Shown one piece after another: positions 21,556-33,719 of a stretch of DNA of 64,000 nucleotides. Origin of the DNA: Adiantum capillus-veneris (taxonomy: Eukaryota > Streptophyta > Polypodiopsida > Polypodiales > Pteridaceae); assembly GCA_014529385.2 (NCBI GenBank), contig CM043967.1, positions 80,612,278-80,676,277 of the forward strand. The letters are read 5' to 3'. The translations under genes and the position numbers were made by a program. Below the pieces are notes generated by a model that saw only the letters and a list, made by a program, of their open reading frames with translations, did no database searches and was not told the origin of the DNA. How positions within the stretch are numbered: the stretch's first letter is position 1; each line of letters opens with the position of its first letter.

Positions 21556-22450
21556 ATGGATTCCAACAGAGATCAGTCAACTTCTTCTGCATCTGGGAAT
21601 GTGGGAGGAGATCACGAAGAAGATTCTTATGAAGAGTACGGCCCACCTCAGCCTACTCAGGCTAAGATTGAAGAGATGGAACATTGCGAAGGATCCAAAA
21701 TTTACAAAATTTTTGACTCAACAATCCTTCGAAGAAGTGCACACCCAGTGGCAGAAGGCCACAGAGCCACCCATCAAACTGACACTCACGAGACCTCCTT
21801 CGAGGATGTTTACAGAGCAAGAATTAGAAGAGGTGGTTCAGACACAGATCAGTCGGCTTTTGGACGCGAACAATAAAGCCAAAAAGCACGACAAAAAGCA
21901 GAAGAAAGGAACAGACTTCCCGGGTTATTTGGGTCGTCAATCTACTTTTGCATCGGCAAGAAAGCAGAAGAAGTGTGTACGATTCGAAGGACTACCCAGT
22001 TTTTCTTCTTCTTCTTCTTCTGACAATTCTTCTAGCTCTTTTGACTCGAGCGAAGAAGATAGAAAAGGGAAAAAGCGAAGCAAAAAGCAAAGCTTCGGAA
22101 GGGGCAAGAGAAAGGCAAAGAAGCCCAAGTTTCGCCTAGTTTCCGACAGTTCTACAGAGGACTCATGCTCAGATAGTTCGGATTCCGACGATCACATGTT
22201 TTGCGCAAAGTTGAGATCTTGACTCAGAGAACCCAACAGACTTCTAATAATGAAAGTAGAAAGAAAAAGAGCCCCCAGGAAAAGAAAGACAAGGAGTTCA
22301 CGACCTCGGCTCACTCCTCGAGAGAGGGCCAACTACATCAAAAGAGGGGAAGTGTTTCGGATGCGGGGAACATGGGCACGTCTCCGCGAAGTGCCCTAAA
22401 AAGCCAAATCAAGAATAAAATGAAGACAAGCCAGAGAGTTTGAGAGCAAC
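21556..22450 (+). pseudogene. Gag of element D, frameshifted
   Basis: Starts at ATG 21556 (MDSNRDQSTSSASG), in the frame ending at 21876. The matching downstream sequence lies in the frame of 21464-22222 (KFLTQQSFEEVHTQW, then LEEVVQTQISRLLDANNKAK, a basic stretch and a Ser/Asp-rich acidic stretch). A zinc knuckle CFGCGEHGHVSAKC is encoded at about 22349-22390 in a third frame. At least two frameshifts are therefore present. The Ser/Asp and Lys/Arg tracts (22000-22200) are typical of gag linkers and not diagnostic of a family. Confidence 0.65.
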
Positions 22451-22570
22451 TGAGGAACGTGGACGAAAAGGCAAGATGAAAGCAGGAATGGTTCCAAATT
22501 GCATAGGTAGTGACCCAAGCACGATTGATGAAAGTACAGAACTTTGCCGAGCTTGGGGCAATGTGAAAGA

Positions 22571-22670
22571 TCAAGAAGCCCTGATTTTCTTGGACGGAGG
22601 AGCCAAGGCCAACTTCATTTCACCTGAATTGGCGATGTGGCTTGAGATTACACCCGATCGGATGGGACCA
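22571..22670 (+). pseudogene. Protease N-terminal part of element D
   Basis: Encodes ALIFLDGGAKANFISPELA, the retropepsin loop with D-G-G in place of D-S/T-G, then LEITPDRMGP. It is cut at 22670 by insertion of element A. The rest of the protease domain lies at 40285-40565. Gag is upstream. Confidence 0.8.
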
Positions 22671-22827
22671 TGTTATGTCCCACTCACAGGAGAGGGGATC
22701 TAGCCCAGATGCCGTCGGGATGGGCGTCCAGTGTCCGGGCGGACGTAGTGTGAATCCGACCAGTGTGGCCTGCCATTATTATAAAAGGAAGGCCAAGGCC
22801 TCATTTCCAGTTATCGACCCCCACTGG

Positions 22828-24188
22828 TGTTGCTAATTGGACTATTTTCTTATTTTTAATGATTAATTTCTTTTTTAGGATATTTTATTATGTGCACTAA
22901 GAACTATTAAAAGATTGTAGCTACAGGAACTGCCATCAGGAACGGAAAACTCTGATGTGTCATTTGATGGGTGACGGTAAACATCGCGAAGGAGTTTCCG
23001 TAAGTTCGGTGGAAAGGGCTGGGTTACGAGTGCCCCTGATACGTCACATGATGGGTAACGGGTGCATCAGTAAGGGGGCATCCCGTAGGCTAAGGAGGAA
23101 ATCCGAACTGAGTAAGAAAATACGCGTAAGAACGCAAGCACAGAATAAAGATGGGTTCAATGAAGCTTTTTACGAAAAGCAGGAACAATCGCGGGAAGGC
23201 AGACGCTTTCCCGCGAGGAATCTATGTTTGTATTGCATTCGTGCATGTGGTTGCATCCAGGGACGCCTGGGAAGTGTTGTTAAATGCATTGGTTTTAACT
23301 CATAAGGTTTTATTGAGTTTTTGGGCAGGTTCAGACCAATTTTAAAATATGCCGGCCGCCCACTTAATAAGTGGGCAACCACTTAGAAGATAAAGCAACA
23401 AAACCAGCCAGCGAATTCTCTCTCCCTATTTCGGGTAGAACAGGGGGGGGGGGGGGGGGGGAAACCAACAACAAACAAAACAAAAAAAACCGGCCGTAAT
23501 CTCTACGCGAGCAGTTATTCGTGCTGTGGCCAGGGAGCTATAAAAGCACCACATGCCCTCACTCACGGGAGGTACCAACATCAACAAGAGAAGACTCTGC
23601 TGCAAGAGATCGCGAGACTACGAAGAGCCGGAAGCAGTAGAAAAGCACTAGCGCTAGGATTCTGGAACAAAGATTGGCGACGGAAACTGCAAGTGTTTGC
23701 GTGACGACTGAGTACGGAGGTCGATTCTCCTAGCAAGGAGGGACAGGTATAAGGTGTTGGTACGCATTGAGAATTGTTGCTCTGTGTGGTTTGTTTTGCA
23801 GGAATCTCCCGTCTTACGGGAAGGACCTTCACGGGCAGTACGACTTCACGTGTAAGTCCCTTATGGGAAAGTACGGCTTCAAGCCTAAGTCCCTTACGGG
23901 AAAGTACGGCTTCGCGCCTAAGTCCCTTACGGGAAGGAACGGCCTTGTGTCCAAGCCCTTTACGGGAAAGCACGACCTTCGGGTCTAAGATTACAGAACG
24001 GAGGGGTTTCCTCGGGTTCTCGTGCTTGTATACGAATTCTCCCTGAATAAAAGAATACTCTTAACGAGGGGGGACCAGCCCATCTTCTGGTCCCCAATAC
24101 TGTGTCGATCTTCTCCCTTCTCTCACATTTGCAAAGTATTTTAATTTTCAGATTTTCAAGTGCTCGTGTACGCTCCTGTTTTGTGATA
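22828..24188 (+). repeat. Element B 5' LTR
   Basis: 1361 bp. It contains about five ~33-bp tandem units (C-TTACGGGAAAGTACGGCTTC) at 23812-23988 and a long run of G (about 23443-23461). The short frames found in both LTR copies are LTR sequence, not genes. Confidence 0.95.
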
Positions 24189-24189
24189 G

Positions 24190-24201
24190 TGGTATCAGAG
24201 C
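24190..24201 (+). promoter_or_regulatory. Primer-binding site of element B
   Basis: TGGTATCAGAGC, one base after the 5' LTR end. Confidence 0.93.
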
Positions 24202-24258
24202 TCGGACTCCTCTCTTTCTCTGCAAAGAAGGACGATTCCGGGAAGAACGGGAAGAACC

Positions 24259-25569
24259 ATGTCGAGCCAAGGGAGAAGCGTTGAAGAGGAGCTTCAACAA
24301 GTGGAAGCTCAGCTTGCGGAGTTGCAACAAATTTTACTGCTGCCAGACGTCCAAAAGCTTTTGGGCGGAATGAAGAAAACGAATGGAACTGATGTAGCCA
24401 AGCATCCAGACAACACTGTTGGCGTGAGACCACAGGAGGCAAGAGAAGAAGCACGTGCCGAGGTGCACAAAGGATCTTCGGATCGGAATGAACGACCTAC
24501 TTCAAGGAAAGGTCAGGAAATAGCGCTCCTGCTAGACGAGAGCAAGGACATCTCTATCTCATCTCCATCTTACTCTCCTGATTATACTTCTACTTCTCGA
24601 TCATCTCGTCAGAAGAAGGAAGCAGCTACTACCGCCACTACCATACATCAACCTAAAGATAAGCCTCGATTCAAGAAGCAAGGTCGCAAGTCTCAACATT
24701 GCATGAGAGTCTTCAAATCGACAAGGACATCAAGTTCGAAACCTACAAAGGACGGAGAGACATCTCCAAAGCACTGTCCTTCATCAGATAGTTCGAAGTC
24801 GCCTTTACCAATGGGCACTTCACAGAAAAACCCAAATTACGCCATGTGGGGATGCACCTCAAGGAAACGGCAAGTAATTGGTGGTTAGCCAAGATTCTGT
24901 AAGGTTCTCAGGCCAGAACTTGGGAGAGCTTTAAATGTGAATTTTATGAACAATTTCTTCCGCCTGACTTCGAGCAGGACATACGGAAGGAATGGGACTG
25001 GCTTGCCCAGAAGGAACATGAAAGAGTAAACGACTTATGTGGACAAGTATTGGTCAGTTCTTCTGAAGGTCACTCCCTTCATGAAGATTACCGACGAGGA
25101 AAAGAAAAGAAAGTTCGAAGTGGGTCTCCAACCGCAGCTTCGAAAGAGTATGAAGGTGTATCCGCATGATACTCTTCAGAGGATGATGGAGTCAGCAATC
25201 ATCGCTGAGGATTTGCACTCAACTGGGACGCCCAAAAAGATGGAGCATAGCACTTACCGTGCAAGACAAAGAGGGGTCTACGATGACCAAGGGGGCCAAG
25301 GAAGAAAACGTCCTCCATCTAGAGACGATGATCATTCTAAGAAGCCAGAGGGCACTGGCAAGCGAACTAAGTACCTTTCTCCTACTCAACTTCAAACTTT
25401 CAGAGAGGAAGGAAGATGCTTCTACTGTGGCGAGAAAGGACATATGAAACCGGACTGCCCGCTAAAGCAACAATGGCAAGAGCAAGCCTCTATGAGGCAA
25501 GAGAAAGCAAGGAAGGAACCCGCACCACCAAGCTCGAACTCCATTCCAGATGTCCAGGGAAACACATAA
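24259..25569 (+). pseudogene. Gag of element B
   Basis: The ATG at 24259 starts a Glu/Gln/Leu-rich coiled coil (EEELQQVEAQLAELQQI), a Ser-rich linker, then a frameshift near 24800-25038. The frame 25039-25569 continues with LKVTPFMKITDEEKKRKFEV, GLQPQLRKSM and a zinc knuckle CFYCGEKGHMKPDC (about 25416-25457). The intervening segment encodes a WWLAK-type capsid stretch in other frames. The frame stops at 25569, just before the deletion joint to RT. Confidence 0.8.
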
Positions 25570-25587
25570 TCAGAGAAAGGGAAGCAC

Positions 25588-27492
25588 TTGGACTTAGTGT
25601 TTCAAGAATTGCGAAAGCATGAGTTGCATGTGAATGCAAAGAAGAGCGAGTTCTTTCTCTCAGAGATACACTATCTCGGCCATATAGTCTCTCACAATCA
25701 AGTGAGTATGGATCCTGCCAAGATCCGAGTGGTAGAAGATTGGCCTATTCCCACTACGGTACATGATGTACGTAGCTTCCTGGGATTATGTTCGTATTAT
25801 CGAAGGTTTGTTCGAGGATTTGCTCATGTAGCAGGACCACTTCATGATTTGACAAATAAGAAGATTCCTTTCAGATGGGGATCGAGACAACAAGGAGCTT
25901 TTGATCGGCTCAAGTACTTGCTAAGCCATGGACCTATTCTGATAGTGCCTGACTTAAGGAAACCATTTGAGGTTCACTGTGATGCTTCAGGCGATTGCAT
26001 CGAGGTAGTGCTAAACCAAGAAGGCTATGCAGTGGCCTACGAAAGCAGACGGCTTAAGGATGCAGAGTTGCATGCATCAATCTACGAAAAGGAACTTACG
26101 GCTGTGATTCACGCCTTATCCAACTGGAAGCACTATCTTCTAGGAGCGGATTTTGTGATCAAGACTGATCACCAGAGTTTGCGGTATTTTCTTACGCAAA
26201 GGAAACTATCTGAGAAGCAGATGAGATGGGCAAACTTCTTGTCTATGTTTCACTTCGAGATCCTTCACACGGCTGGGAGTAAGAATGTAGTCGTAGACGC
26301 ACTATCTAGGCGGCCAAGGGTGAACGCTATCACTTCGGTGTATCTCCAAGAATTAGAAGCACTACCGGATTTGTATCCGAATGACCCAGACTTCTCCACC
26401 TTTTGGGGAAAGCTACATCGTGGAGAGAATGAGTTTCCCTATTCCATTCGGGGCGGTTATCTCTACTACCATCAAGCCATATGTGTGGCGGAACCATTAA
26501 GAAAGAAGATCATGGATGAAGCACACGCTTCGCCTTATGCGGGTCATCGGGGTATTCTCCCTACGACCTTAGCAATGGAAAGATATTTCTTTTGGCCTAG
26601 CCTTAAAGCAGACATTGATAAGTATGTCAGGGAATGTTTGGTTTGCCAAAAAGTGAAGTATGATCGGCATAAGACGCCTGGGTTGCTACAACCTTTGCCT
26701 GTGCCTAATGAACCTTGGGAAAGTATTGCCATGGACTTCATCATGGACCTCCCTAGAACTCAGACTGGAAATGACGCGATCTGGACCATTGTGGACAGGT
26801 TTAGCAAGCAAGCACACTTTATACCAGTCAAGAAAACGATCAAAGCAGATAATATGGCTAGGGTCTTTCTGGCACAGATCTTTAAGCATCATGGAATGCC
26901 TAAGTCTATGGTGAGTGATCGAGATCCTCGCATGACAGGAAATTTTTGGCGTGCCTTGATGGATAATCTTGGTACGAAGTTGAATTTTTCATCTGCCTAC
27001 CATCCTCAAACGGACGGGCAAAGTGAGATAGTCAATTCCACAGTATTGGATATGTTAAAAGCTTATGTGTCAGACAGGCAATCTGACTGGGAGAAATATT
27101 TGCCTCTTGTCGAGTATGCATATAACAATACCATACACTCATCGACGGGGAAAGCACCTTTTGAGATTCTCTATGGTAAGCCTTTGCTTCCACCCATCCT
27201 TTTAACTAAGGATAAGATCTTTGCAACAGATGAGTTTGTCCGGGATTTGGACACCGCCTACGGGCAAGTTAGGAGAGCTATTCTACGCTCTCAAGAAAAG
27301 CATAAGAAAGCTGCAGACAAGCACATAAGGAATCTAGACTTAACAGTCGGACAGTTAGTCTTACTCAAGTTTGAGAAGGCAAGACTTAAGAAACAAGCGT
27401 CTCATAAGGAAAAGGTGGTAAAACTTTCTACCCGTTACTATGGGCCGTTTAAGATCACTGAGCGAGTGAATGATGTGTCACCTTCCGATTAG
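25588..27492 (+). pseudogene. RT thumb, RNase H and integrase of element B
   Basis: 634 codons open. It starts in the region after the RT active site (LDLVFQELRKHELHVNAKK), so the palm with Y-x-DD is missing. RNase H: VHCDASGDCIEVVLNQ, YEKELTAVIHAL and KTDHQSLRYF; the usual DAS..G motif is present. Integrase: HASPYAGHRG and CLVCQKVK (HHCC), MDFIMDLP, VSDRDPRMTGNFW and GQSEIVN (D, D, E), then the GPF block. The frame ends at 27492; the chromodomain tail follows in other frames to about 27805. Integrase may be catalytically sound, but no protease can release it. Confidence 0.92.
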
Positions 27493-27811
27493 AGCTACCG
27501 CTTAATTGGAAGATCCATAATGCTTTCCATGTCAGTTTACTCCGGCCGTATGTGGGACCGCCTCCAAGCCAGCCTAGTGCTGAGGAACCTCCTGAGGTTG
27601 AGGAAACAGAAGAAATACTCTAACCGGAGCAGATAGTAAGTCATCAGGAGCGGCCTCTCAAATTCGGAAAGATAACACATAAGTATTTGAGAACTACTCG
27701 AATCTAGATGCTTAGTGGATGACGCAGGAGGAATTAGCAGCTTATCCCGAGATACTGGGGGTATATGTCCAAGCACTACAGTTGAGGTCAACTGTTTAGA
27801 AGCCAGAGAGA
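27493..27811 (+). pseudogene. Degraded integrase tail and chromodomain of element B
   Basis: In a shifted frame, RLELPLNWKIHNAFHVSLLR matches the integrase-chromodomain junction of chromoviruses, then an acidic PSAEEPPEVEETEE linker. Further stops and a remnant (EELAAYPEILGVY) follow. The LTR begins at 27812. Confidence 0.7.
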
Positions 27812-29155
27812 TGTTGCTAATTGGACTATTTTCTTATTTTTAATGATTGATTTCTTTTTTAGGATATTTTATTATGTGCACTAAGAACTGTTAAAAGATT
27901 GTAGCTACAGGAAATGCCATCAGGAACGGAAAACTCTGATGTGTCATTTGATGGGTGACGGTAAACATCGCGAAGGAGTTTCCGTAAGTTCGGTGGAAAG
28001 GGCCGGGTTACGAGTGCCCCTGATGCGTCACATGATGGGTAACGGGTGCATCAGTAAGGGGACATCCCGTAGGCTAAGGAGGAAATCCGAACTGAGTAAG
28101 AAAATACGCGTAAGAACGCAAGCACAAGAATAAAGATGGGTTCAATGAAGCTTTTTACGAAAAGCAGGAACAATCGCGGGAAGGCAGACGCTTTCCCGCG
28201 AGGAATCTATGTTTGTATTGCATTCGTGCATGTGGTTGCATCCAGGGACGCCTGGGAAGTGTTGTTAAATGCATTGGTTTTAACTTATAAGGTTTTATTG
28301 AGTTTTTGGGCAGGTTCAGACCAATTTTAAAATATGCCGACCGCCCACTTAATAAGTGGGCAGCCACTTAGAAGATAAAGCAACAAAACCAGCCAGCGAA
28401 TTCTCTCTCCCTATTTCGGGTAGAACAACACAAAAAAAAAAGAAAAAAAAAGAAAACCGGCCGCAATCTCTACGCGAGCAGTTATTCGTGCTGTGGCCAG
28501 GGAGCTATAAAAGCACCACATGCCCTCACTCACGGGAGGTACCAACATCAGCAAGAGAAGACTCTGTCGCAAGAGATCGCGAGACTACGAAGAGCCGGAA
28601 GCAGCAGAAAAGCACTAGCGTTAGGATTCTGGAACAGAGACTCGCGACGGAAACTGTAAGTGTTCGTGTGACGAGTGAGTACGGAGGTCAATTCTCCTAG
28701 CAAGGAGCGACAGGTATAAGGTGTTGGTACGCATTGAGAATTGTTGCTCGTGTGGTTTGTTTTGCAGGAATCTCTCGTCTTAGGGGAAGGCCCTTCACGG
28801 ACAGTACGGCTTCACGCCTAAGTCCCTATCGGGAAAGTACGGCTTCATGCCTAAGTTCCTTACGGGAAAGTACGGCTTCGCGCCTAAGTCCCTTACGGGA
28901 AGGAACGGCCTTGTGCCCAAGCCCTTTACGGGAAAGCACGACCTTCGGGTCTAAGATTACAGAACGGAGGGGTTTCCTCGGGTTCTCGTGCTTGTATACG
29001 AATTCTCCCTGAATAAAAGAATACTCTTAACGGGGGGGGGACCAGCCCATCTTCTGGTTCCCAATACTGTGTCGATCTTCTCTCGTCTCTCACATTTGCA
29101 AAGTATTTTAATTTTCAGATTTTCAAGTGCTCGTGTACGCTCCCGTTTTGTGACA
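27812..29155 (+). repeat. Element B 3' LTR
   Basis: 1344 bp, after purine tract AGCCAGAGAGA. It carries the same ~33-bp tandem units at 28779-28953. An A-rich tract (about 28430-28455) stands where the 5' LTR has poly-G. Confidence 0.95.
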
Positions 29156-29387
29156 ACTGGCAGAGTGCCAGTGGTTAGCCCGCGAGGCTAGGAGTGCACG
29201 AGGTCACCTCGAGGAGGTGAGGCCAGGTGGTATGGGACGCCAGGTCTTATAGGTGCACGTCTATGTCCTCGGACGTTGCCCCAGCACGGGGAAGCTGCCG
29301 GATGGTGGCTATGGTCGGGTGATTCGTCCGACGCGTATCTGTAGGCAGTCTGTGTAGCCGGGAGATCCTTTCTCCTCGTTTGTTTCA

Positions 29388-29400
29388 TGGTATCAGAGCC
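29388..29400 (+). promoter_or_regulatory. Primer-binding site of element A
   Basis: TGGTATCAGAGCC directly after the LTR terminal TTTCA. Confidence 0.95.
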
Positions 29401-29534
29401 GGCTATAACCGGCCAGTACAACGTAGAGGGCGGTACTATTTCAATTACCTGTTAACTTCACACAGAGCACTAAGAAGGGAAGAGAAAACAGTTGCGTCCA
29501 GCGACTAGAATGTCACTGCGCACACGAGACCGAC

Positions 29535-30743
29535 ACCCTGTAGGCCCCAAAGACTGGTGCCCCTTTCGGTATTTCTTTATTCAAATTAAGGTAGACAATC
29601 CGACCACTTCGCACAAGCTTTCACAAAGCTGTCCAAACCTGGCGAGGGCTGAAAACACAGATTTTCGACCTGATTTTGGCAGCATAACGATGCAAAAACC
29701 CTTGAAGGTCAAAAGCACCTATCTAGGACGGATTCCCTTGCTATCTGGAAGCTTTCTAGTGAGCTGTCACAGAATTTCAGCGGGCTGTAATTCCCTGTTT
29801 TTCACTGCCGGGTGCCCAAAAGCCTGTACACTCATCCCAAGGCTCTCACGAGGCTCCCCCGGTGTTCCCTTGCAGTTTAGGTGTGTAACCCTAAACCTGC
29901 AGAAAAACACAGCAGGCTGTAATTCGCTGTTTCGGATCGTTTTTAGCGGAGCGAACACGCCTACGCGTGTCCCAAGGGCTCCCGCACGCAATGGGACAGT
30001 TCCCTTGTGAATTGGACGAGTTTTCACGCGAGAAAACTCTCCGAACTCGCAATCTTTCGCGATGGCACTGTGCGTACCTGTGGGGGATTAGCAATTAGCT
30101 AATCCGGTTCCTGTTCAGAAGGCTCTTGCCTTGGCAAATGCGCATAAACCCCCAGAACTGTACATGTTCATGTGAGTAGCCCAACTAGTGGAACATTACC
30201 ATATGTGCCAAAAGGGAGAGAGAGATGGACGTGAGCAAATCATCGCGCTACATGAGACAGAGGAGAAGGCAAGCTTTCCATTAAAGTTGTAGACCTGCAC
30301 CCACTACTCACACACACACTGTAGCTCACTTATGAGTCAAATCAGCCTCCTCTCTCAAATTGGGCGCCCCCTCTTGCTGATAGAAGTGGAAACTGCACCA
30401 GGAGCCGCCATGTGTCCAGTTTGCCCCTTATGAGTTAATTCTCTAGTTCCCACTGACTTATAAAGTTATATGTGACTTTCCGAGTGGCCCAGACTTCATT
30501 TGGCACACACAGGCTTCCATACTCGTCAGAATTCAGTGCTAACTGGCCCGACCAGTCCCAGACTGACCTACCCAGACTCCCGCTGCGAGAAACCTATTCG
30601 GCCGCAGCCGTTTCACACTGGCCATGCAATGTCCACTTGCACCTTTTCAAGGGTTCCGGGGAAAACAAATAAAAATAAAATAAATAAAAATATTTAGTAC
30701 TTATTTACGGAAGGCAACAGGAAAAATACACCTCCTGGTGACA
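29535..30743 (-). repeat. E-type LTR fragment in the leader of A
   Basis: The reverse complement matches the E-type LTR at 45701-47093: the shared motif at 29541-29583, the paired 'gagttttcacg..aactgtccc' block near 30000, and the start near 30743 (GGTGACA). No target duplication was recognised, and the 29535 end is truncated or diverged. Confidence 0.7.
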
Positions 30744-31026
30744 CCGGCTTGGCTGCACGAAGGACTATGTGCACACCTACAGACTGGTTCGAGTCGGATA
30801 ATCACCGTTTTATGTAATTTTTGATGATATAATTGTTTGATCGATTATTTTCTTCTCATGGGCATGTTTGCAGGTGAAATTTAATGAGCTGCTCGCTGAT
30901 TTTTGATAAAATTCAGCAATTTAACAAGGGGAAGTGCTGAAAATCAGAGGATTTTTACTGAATTTAGATTAAAATTCAGCATTCTGTAACTTTTCAAATC
31001 TCTCTGTAATCTCCTTCTCTGTGCGA

Positions 31027-31031
<5 letters not shown>

Positions 31032-31096
<65 letters not shown>
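31032..31096. repeat. (GA)n microsatellite
   Basis: About 32 GA units in the leader of element A. Confidence 0.95.
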
Positions 31097-31099
<3 letters not shown>

Positions 31100-31695
31100 A
31101 CCTCTTTCTCTGTAGCAGGGACTTTCTCTGTGAGCGTGGGAAGACAGATTGGTGGCGATTTTTTTTCCTAGCGTGAGGATCCGAGTTGGCTCCGGCAGGG
31201 CAAAAAGTCACATGCCTGGCAGAGGTCCGCACACGCTTGTGGGTGGGGGAAAATTTGCCACGCGTTGTGCTCCTCTATCTCCACGCACGCATTGCTGCAG
31301 ATCTTTTTAACGCTGGGCAGCCTTTAGGCCTTGCGTTATTTTTTTTAAACAACACGTTGCCTTGTTTGATTATTATGCCAGGTGGTCTTTTATTTAAGTG
31401 GCCAAGGACACTTAAAAAAAAAAAAAGGGCCCGAACACTTTGGGATTTTTAAGTGTAGTCTAAAACCTGCATATTATAAAAAACTCACTTACAGAGTTGC
31501 AGAGCTTACAGAGAACTCAATTTTGGCCCTCCTGCTCCTCTCTCAAGCCTACTCTCTCTCACCTGCTCATGCTCCTGCGTCCCCGCCATCACCTGCTCGC
31601 CTTTAGACGCTCACGCCGACGCGTAGAGCTTTTCAAACTTCAACTGTTCGCGACCGAAAGGTGCAGAAAAGGTCCAGTTTTTAACGCACTTCACC

Positions 31696-32091
31696 ATGGA
31701 TTCCTCCTGCTCTGATGTGCAGTGTGACGACGCGCCAGGTAACATCCAAATTCCATTCACGCATGCTCTTTACACATGGATTACAAGTACTTTCCAGAGT
31801 TTCGACCAGCGTGTTACCGCTCTGGAAAACGCGTATGTTCAAACGAACCTTCGCTTGGCCTCTCTCGAAGGGGTCGTGCAGGGGCTTAGTTCCCGACTCT
31901 CTACTCTTGAAAATATGGTTCAGTCGACGACTGCGCGTATTTCCGAGGGCGAAACCCATCTCCAGCAATTGCGGATACAGATTGCTGCTTTTGGTCGTTC
32001 ACAGGGTGGTCTGACCACCACAATTCCGTACAAAACTACAAATTTCTCAGGGGAAGAGAAGGAGTGCACGGAATTGGCCGTAAATAACTGA
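31696..32091 (+). pseudogene. Gag of element A, N-terminal part
   Basis: The ATG at 31696 opens a 131-codon frame with a heptad-like region (FDQRVTALENAYVQTNLRLA and on), likely a coiled coil, ending in YKTTNFSGEE, the usual start of the capsid domain. A frameshift or stop at about 32091 separates it from the next part (32190). This start is chosen because it is the first ATG after the leader that keeps the frame. Confidence 0.75.
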
Positions 32092-32189
32092 TTGCTCCAG
32101 TGGACCACATACTTTGATCTCCATGGGGAGCATGATGAACGGAGGATTCAGACGATTCGTCTCTATCTGCGCAGTAAGGCGCTTACCTG

Positions 32190-32665
32190 GTGGCGTGCAT
32201 GACACAGAAGCCTACGACGTGGGTTGATTTTTGTGTGCAATTTAAGAGGGATTTCGCTAAAATGGACCCTTTGAAAGCTTATGCCAAACTGCAGAGTCTT
32301 TCGATGAAAACTCTGTCTTTTGATAAATATACGACAGCTTTCAAAGAGGCGCTCACCTTCTGCAAGGTGGATTCTACGCACGCTGTGCACATGTATTTGT
32401 TGGGATTGCATGAGGACTACCGTTGGGCCTTAATTAAGGATAAAGCCTTGACTGAGGTCGAGGATGCAGTGGCAAAGGCTAGGACGTTCCATTTAATAAG
32501 TGGAGCGAATTATGAGACGAAAAGAACCGCAGACCATCAATCTGGTGAGGGTGCTTCGAGGAAGCGACCCCTATTCCAGCACAAGTCCAAATCATCGTCG
32601 AGATCTTCTCAGGAGAAGAAGAAAGCCAGAAATGCTTCAGTTGCTGATGTAGTGAAGAAGGGGGC
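32190..32665 (+). pseudogene. Gag of element A, capsid part
   Basis: Encodes TWVDFCVQFKRDFAKMDP, KLQSLSMKTLSFDKYTTAFK and MYLLGLHEDYRWAL, the Retrotrans_gag pattern, then a basic Ser/Lys-rich linker. It is interrupted at 32665/32666, just before the zinc knuckle, by element C. The knuckle resumes at 35613 and the two sides are in the same frame once C and one GGGGC copy are ignored. Confidence 0.85.
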
Positions 32666-33341
32666 TGTCACAAGGCGGGCCCCACGTGCCAATAGAAAAG
32701 AACAGACTGAACAAACTTTTAGCACTTCAATAACAACTGAACTGAAAGAGAGAGAGACGATACGCGACACGGAGTGGCGGAATTCCACCCCAGAGAATAT
32801 TGGCCCCAAACCTTGGTGCCCCTTTCGGTATTTCTTTATATTACTGCCGATTCACAAAGTACAACAGCCGAGGAGCACCTGCTCTGCAATCTACGCGCTA
32901 AAAAGTGCTAGAGAGGGCCCCCAAGGCTCATATTTAAAGGCCCAAAGCCTAAAAGCATCAAATATGAAAAGCTGACATCACTTTCCTAAAATTTCGGGAT
33001 TTCCCTAAAAATCCGCCGTAAATTCCGGGATGTCCGTACAGGTGCCACATCATCATATTTTGATGTGCAAAGTCTTTTGAGTGTGTTCTGCTTCATTTTT
33101 AATGCCTTTATGTCACTTGGGGCCCCATCGGACGGGGTCCCCATAAGTTGGTAGGACTTCTTCTTCTGTTGCTTGTTCTTCTTAGGGTTTGCAGGTTTTA
33201 GGGTTAGGGTTTCCAGAATTAGGGTTTGAACAGTTAGGGTTTTTGGCAAAAATTAGGGTTTAGGGTTTTGCTCTCGGGCAACCACATCATCTGTAAGTTG
33301 GCTCCATTCTTTAGGTTTTGACACGTCAGCAATTTGTTACA
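32666..33341 (-). repeat. Element C 3' LTR (minus-strand sense)
   Basis: 676 bp. Contains TTAGGGTTT-type units (about 33180-33270) and the shared motif at 32800-32840, 134 bp from the LTR terminus. Confidence 0.92.
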
Positions 33342-33719
33342 TCTCCCCTTCTTGAAAGAGAGTAATCGTCCGCGATTACAACATATCTGCAAAACAACTC
33401 AAGTTAGCTCAAAAATTTCCGAGGGACATTGCGAGGGACAATCAGTTTGCTCTTTTTATTAAGGCTCCTATCGGTTGTTTTGATCAAGGAGTTAGCTTCT
33501 CCTTTCGTCCAGATCGGAACTCTTGATATTCCGACGTAGTAAAATTAGCCATCACACCCATACTGTACTGATCTTCCTCGGGTATCTTGATGCACTAAAA
33601 TTACATACCCAGGCAATCTCATCCAATTAGGAATATTCAGTGGTTGGCACATCAGAATGCAACACAAATGCTCACATATGCATGCTACAAGACATAGAAA
33701 CATAAAGCCACCGATGAAC

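Larger units (their letters stand above)
22828..29155 (+). mobile_element. Element B: deleted gypsy chromovirus inside the 5' LTR of A
   Basis: LTRs 22828-24188 (1361 bp) and 27812-29155 (1344 bp), TGTTGCTAATTGG...TTTTGTGACA (5' copy ends GATA). Target duplication ACTGG (22823-22827, 29156-29160); the A 3' LTR shows the empty site. Primer-binding site TGGTATCAGAGC at 24190-24201. Gag is present, protease and the RT palm are deleted at about 25570-25588, and RT thumb, RNase H and a complete integrase core follow. LTR differences are about 2% by eye over the first 600 bp. Confidence 0.95.
29401..31695 (+). other. Leader of element A, including an E-type LTR fragment
   Basis: About 1.0 kb of leader surrounds an inverted E-type LTR piece (29535-30743). 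It includes a (GA)n tract (31032-31096) and AT-rich stretches. No coding sequence was recognised before the gag ATG at 31696. Confidence 0.6.

Noticed and set aside
22955-23345. Repeated frames at 22955/27939 and 23151/28136
   Set aside because: They are the two LTR copies of element B.
23443-23461. Long G runs (also 42632 and 57035) as functional G-quadruplexes
   Set aside because: Run length is prone to sequencing and assembly error, and the partner LTR of B has an A-rich tract at this place; not supportable as a function.
33180-33290. Interstitial telomere or chromosome-end sequence
   Set aside because: The TTAGGG-like words are interrupted, occur within a defined LTR and recur in other LTR copies.
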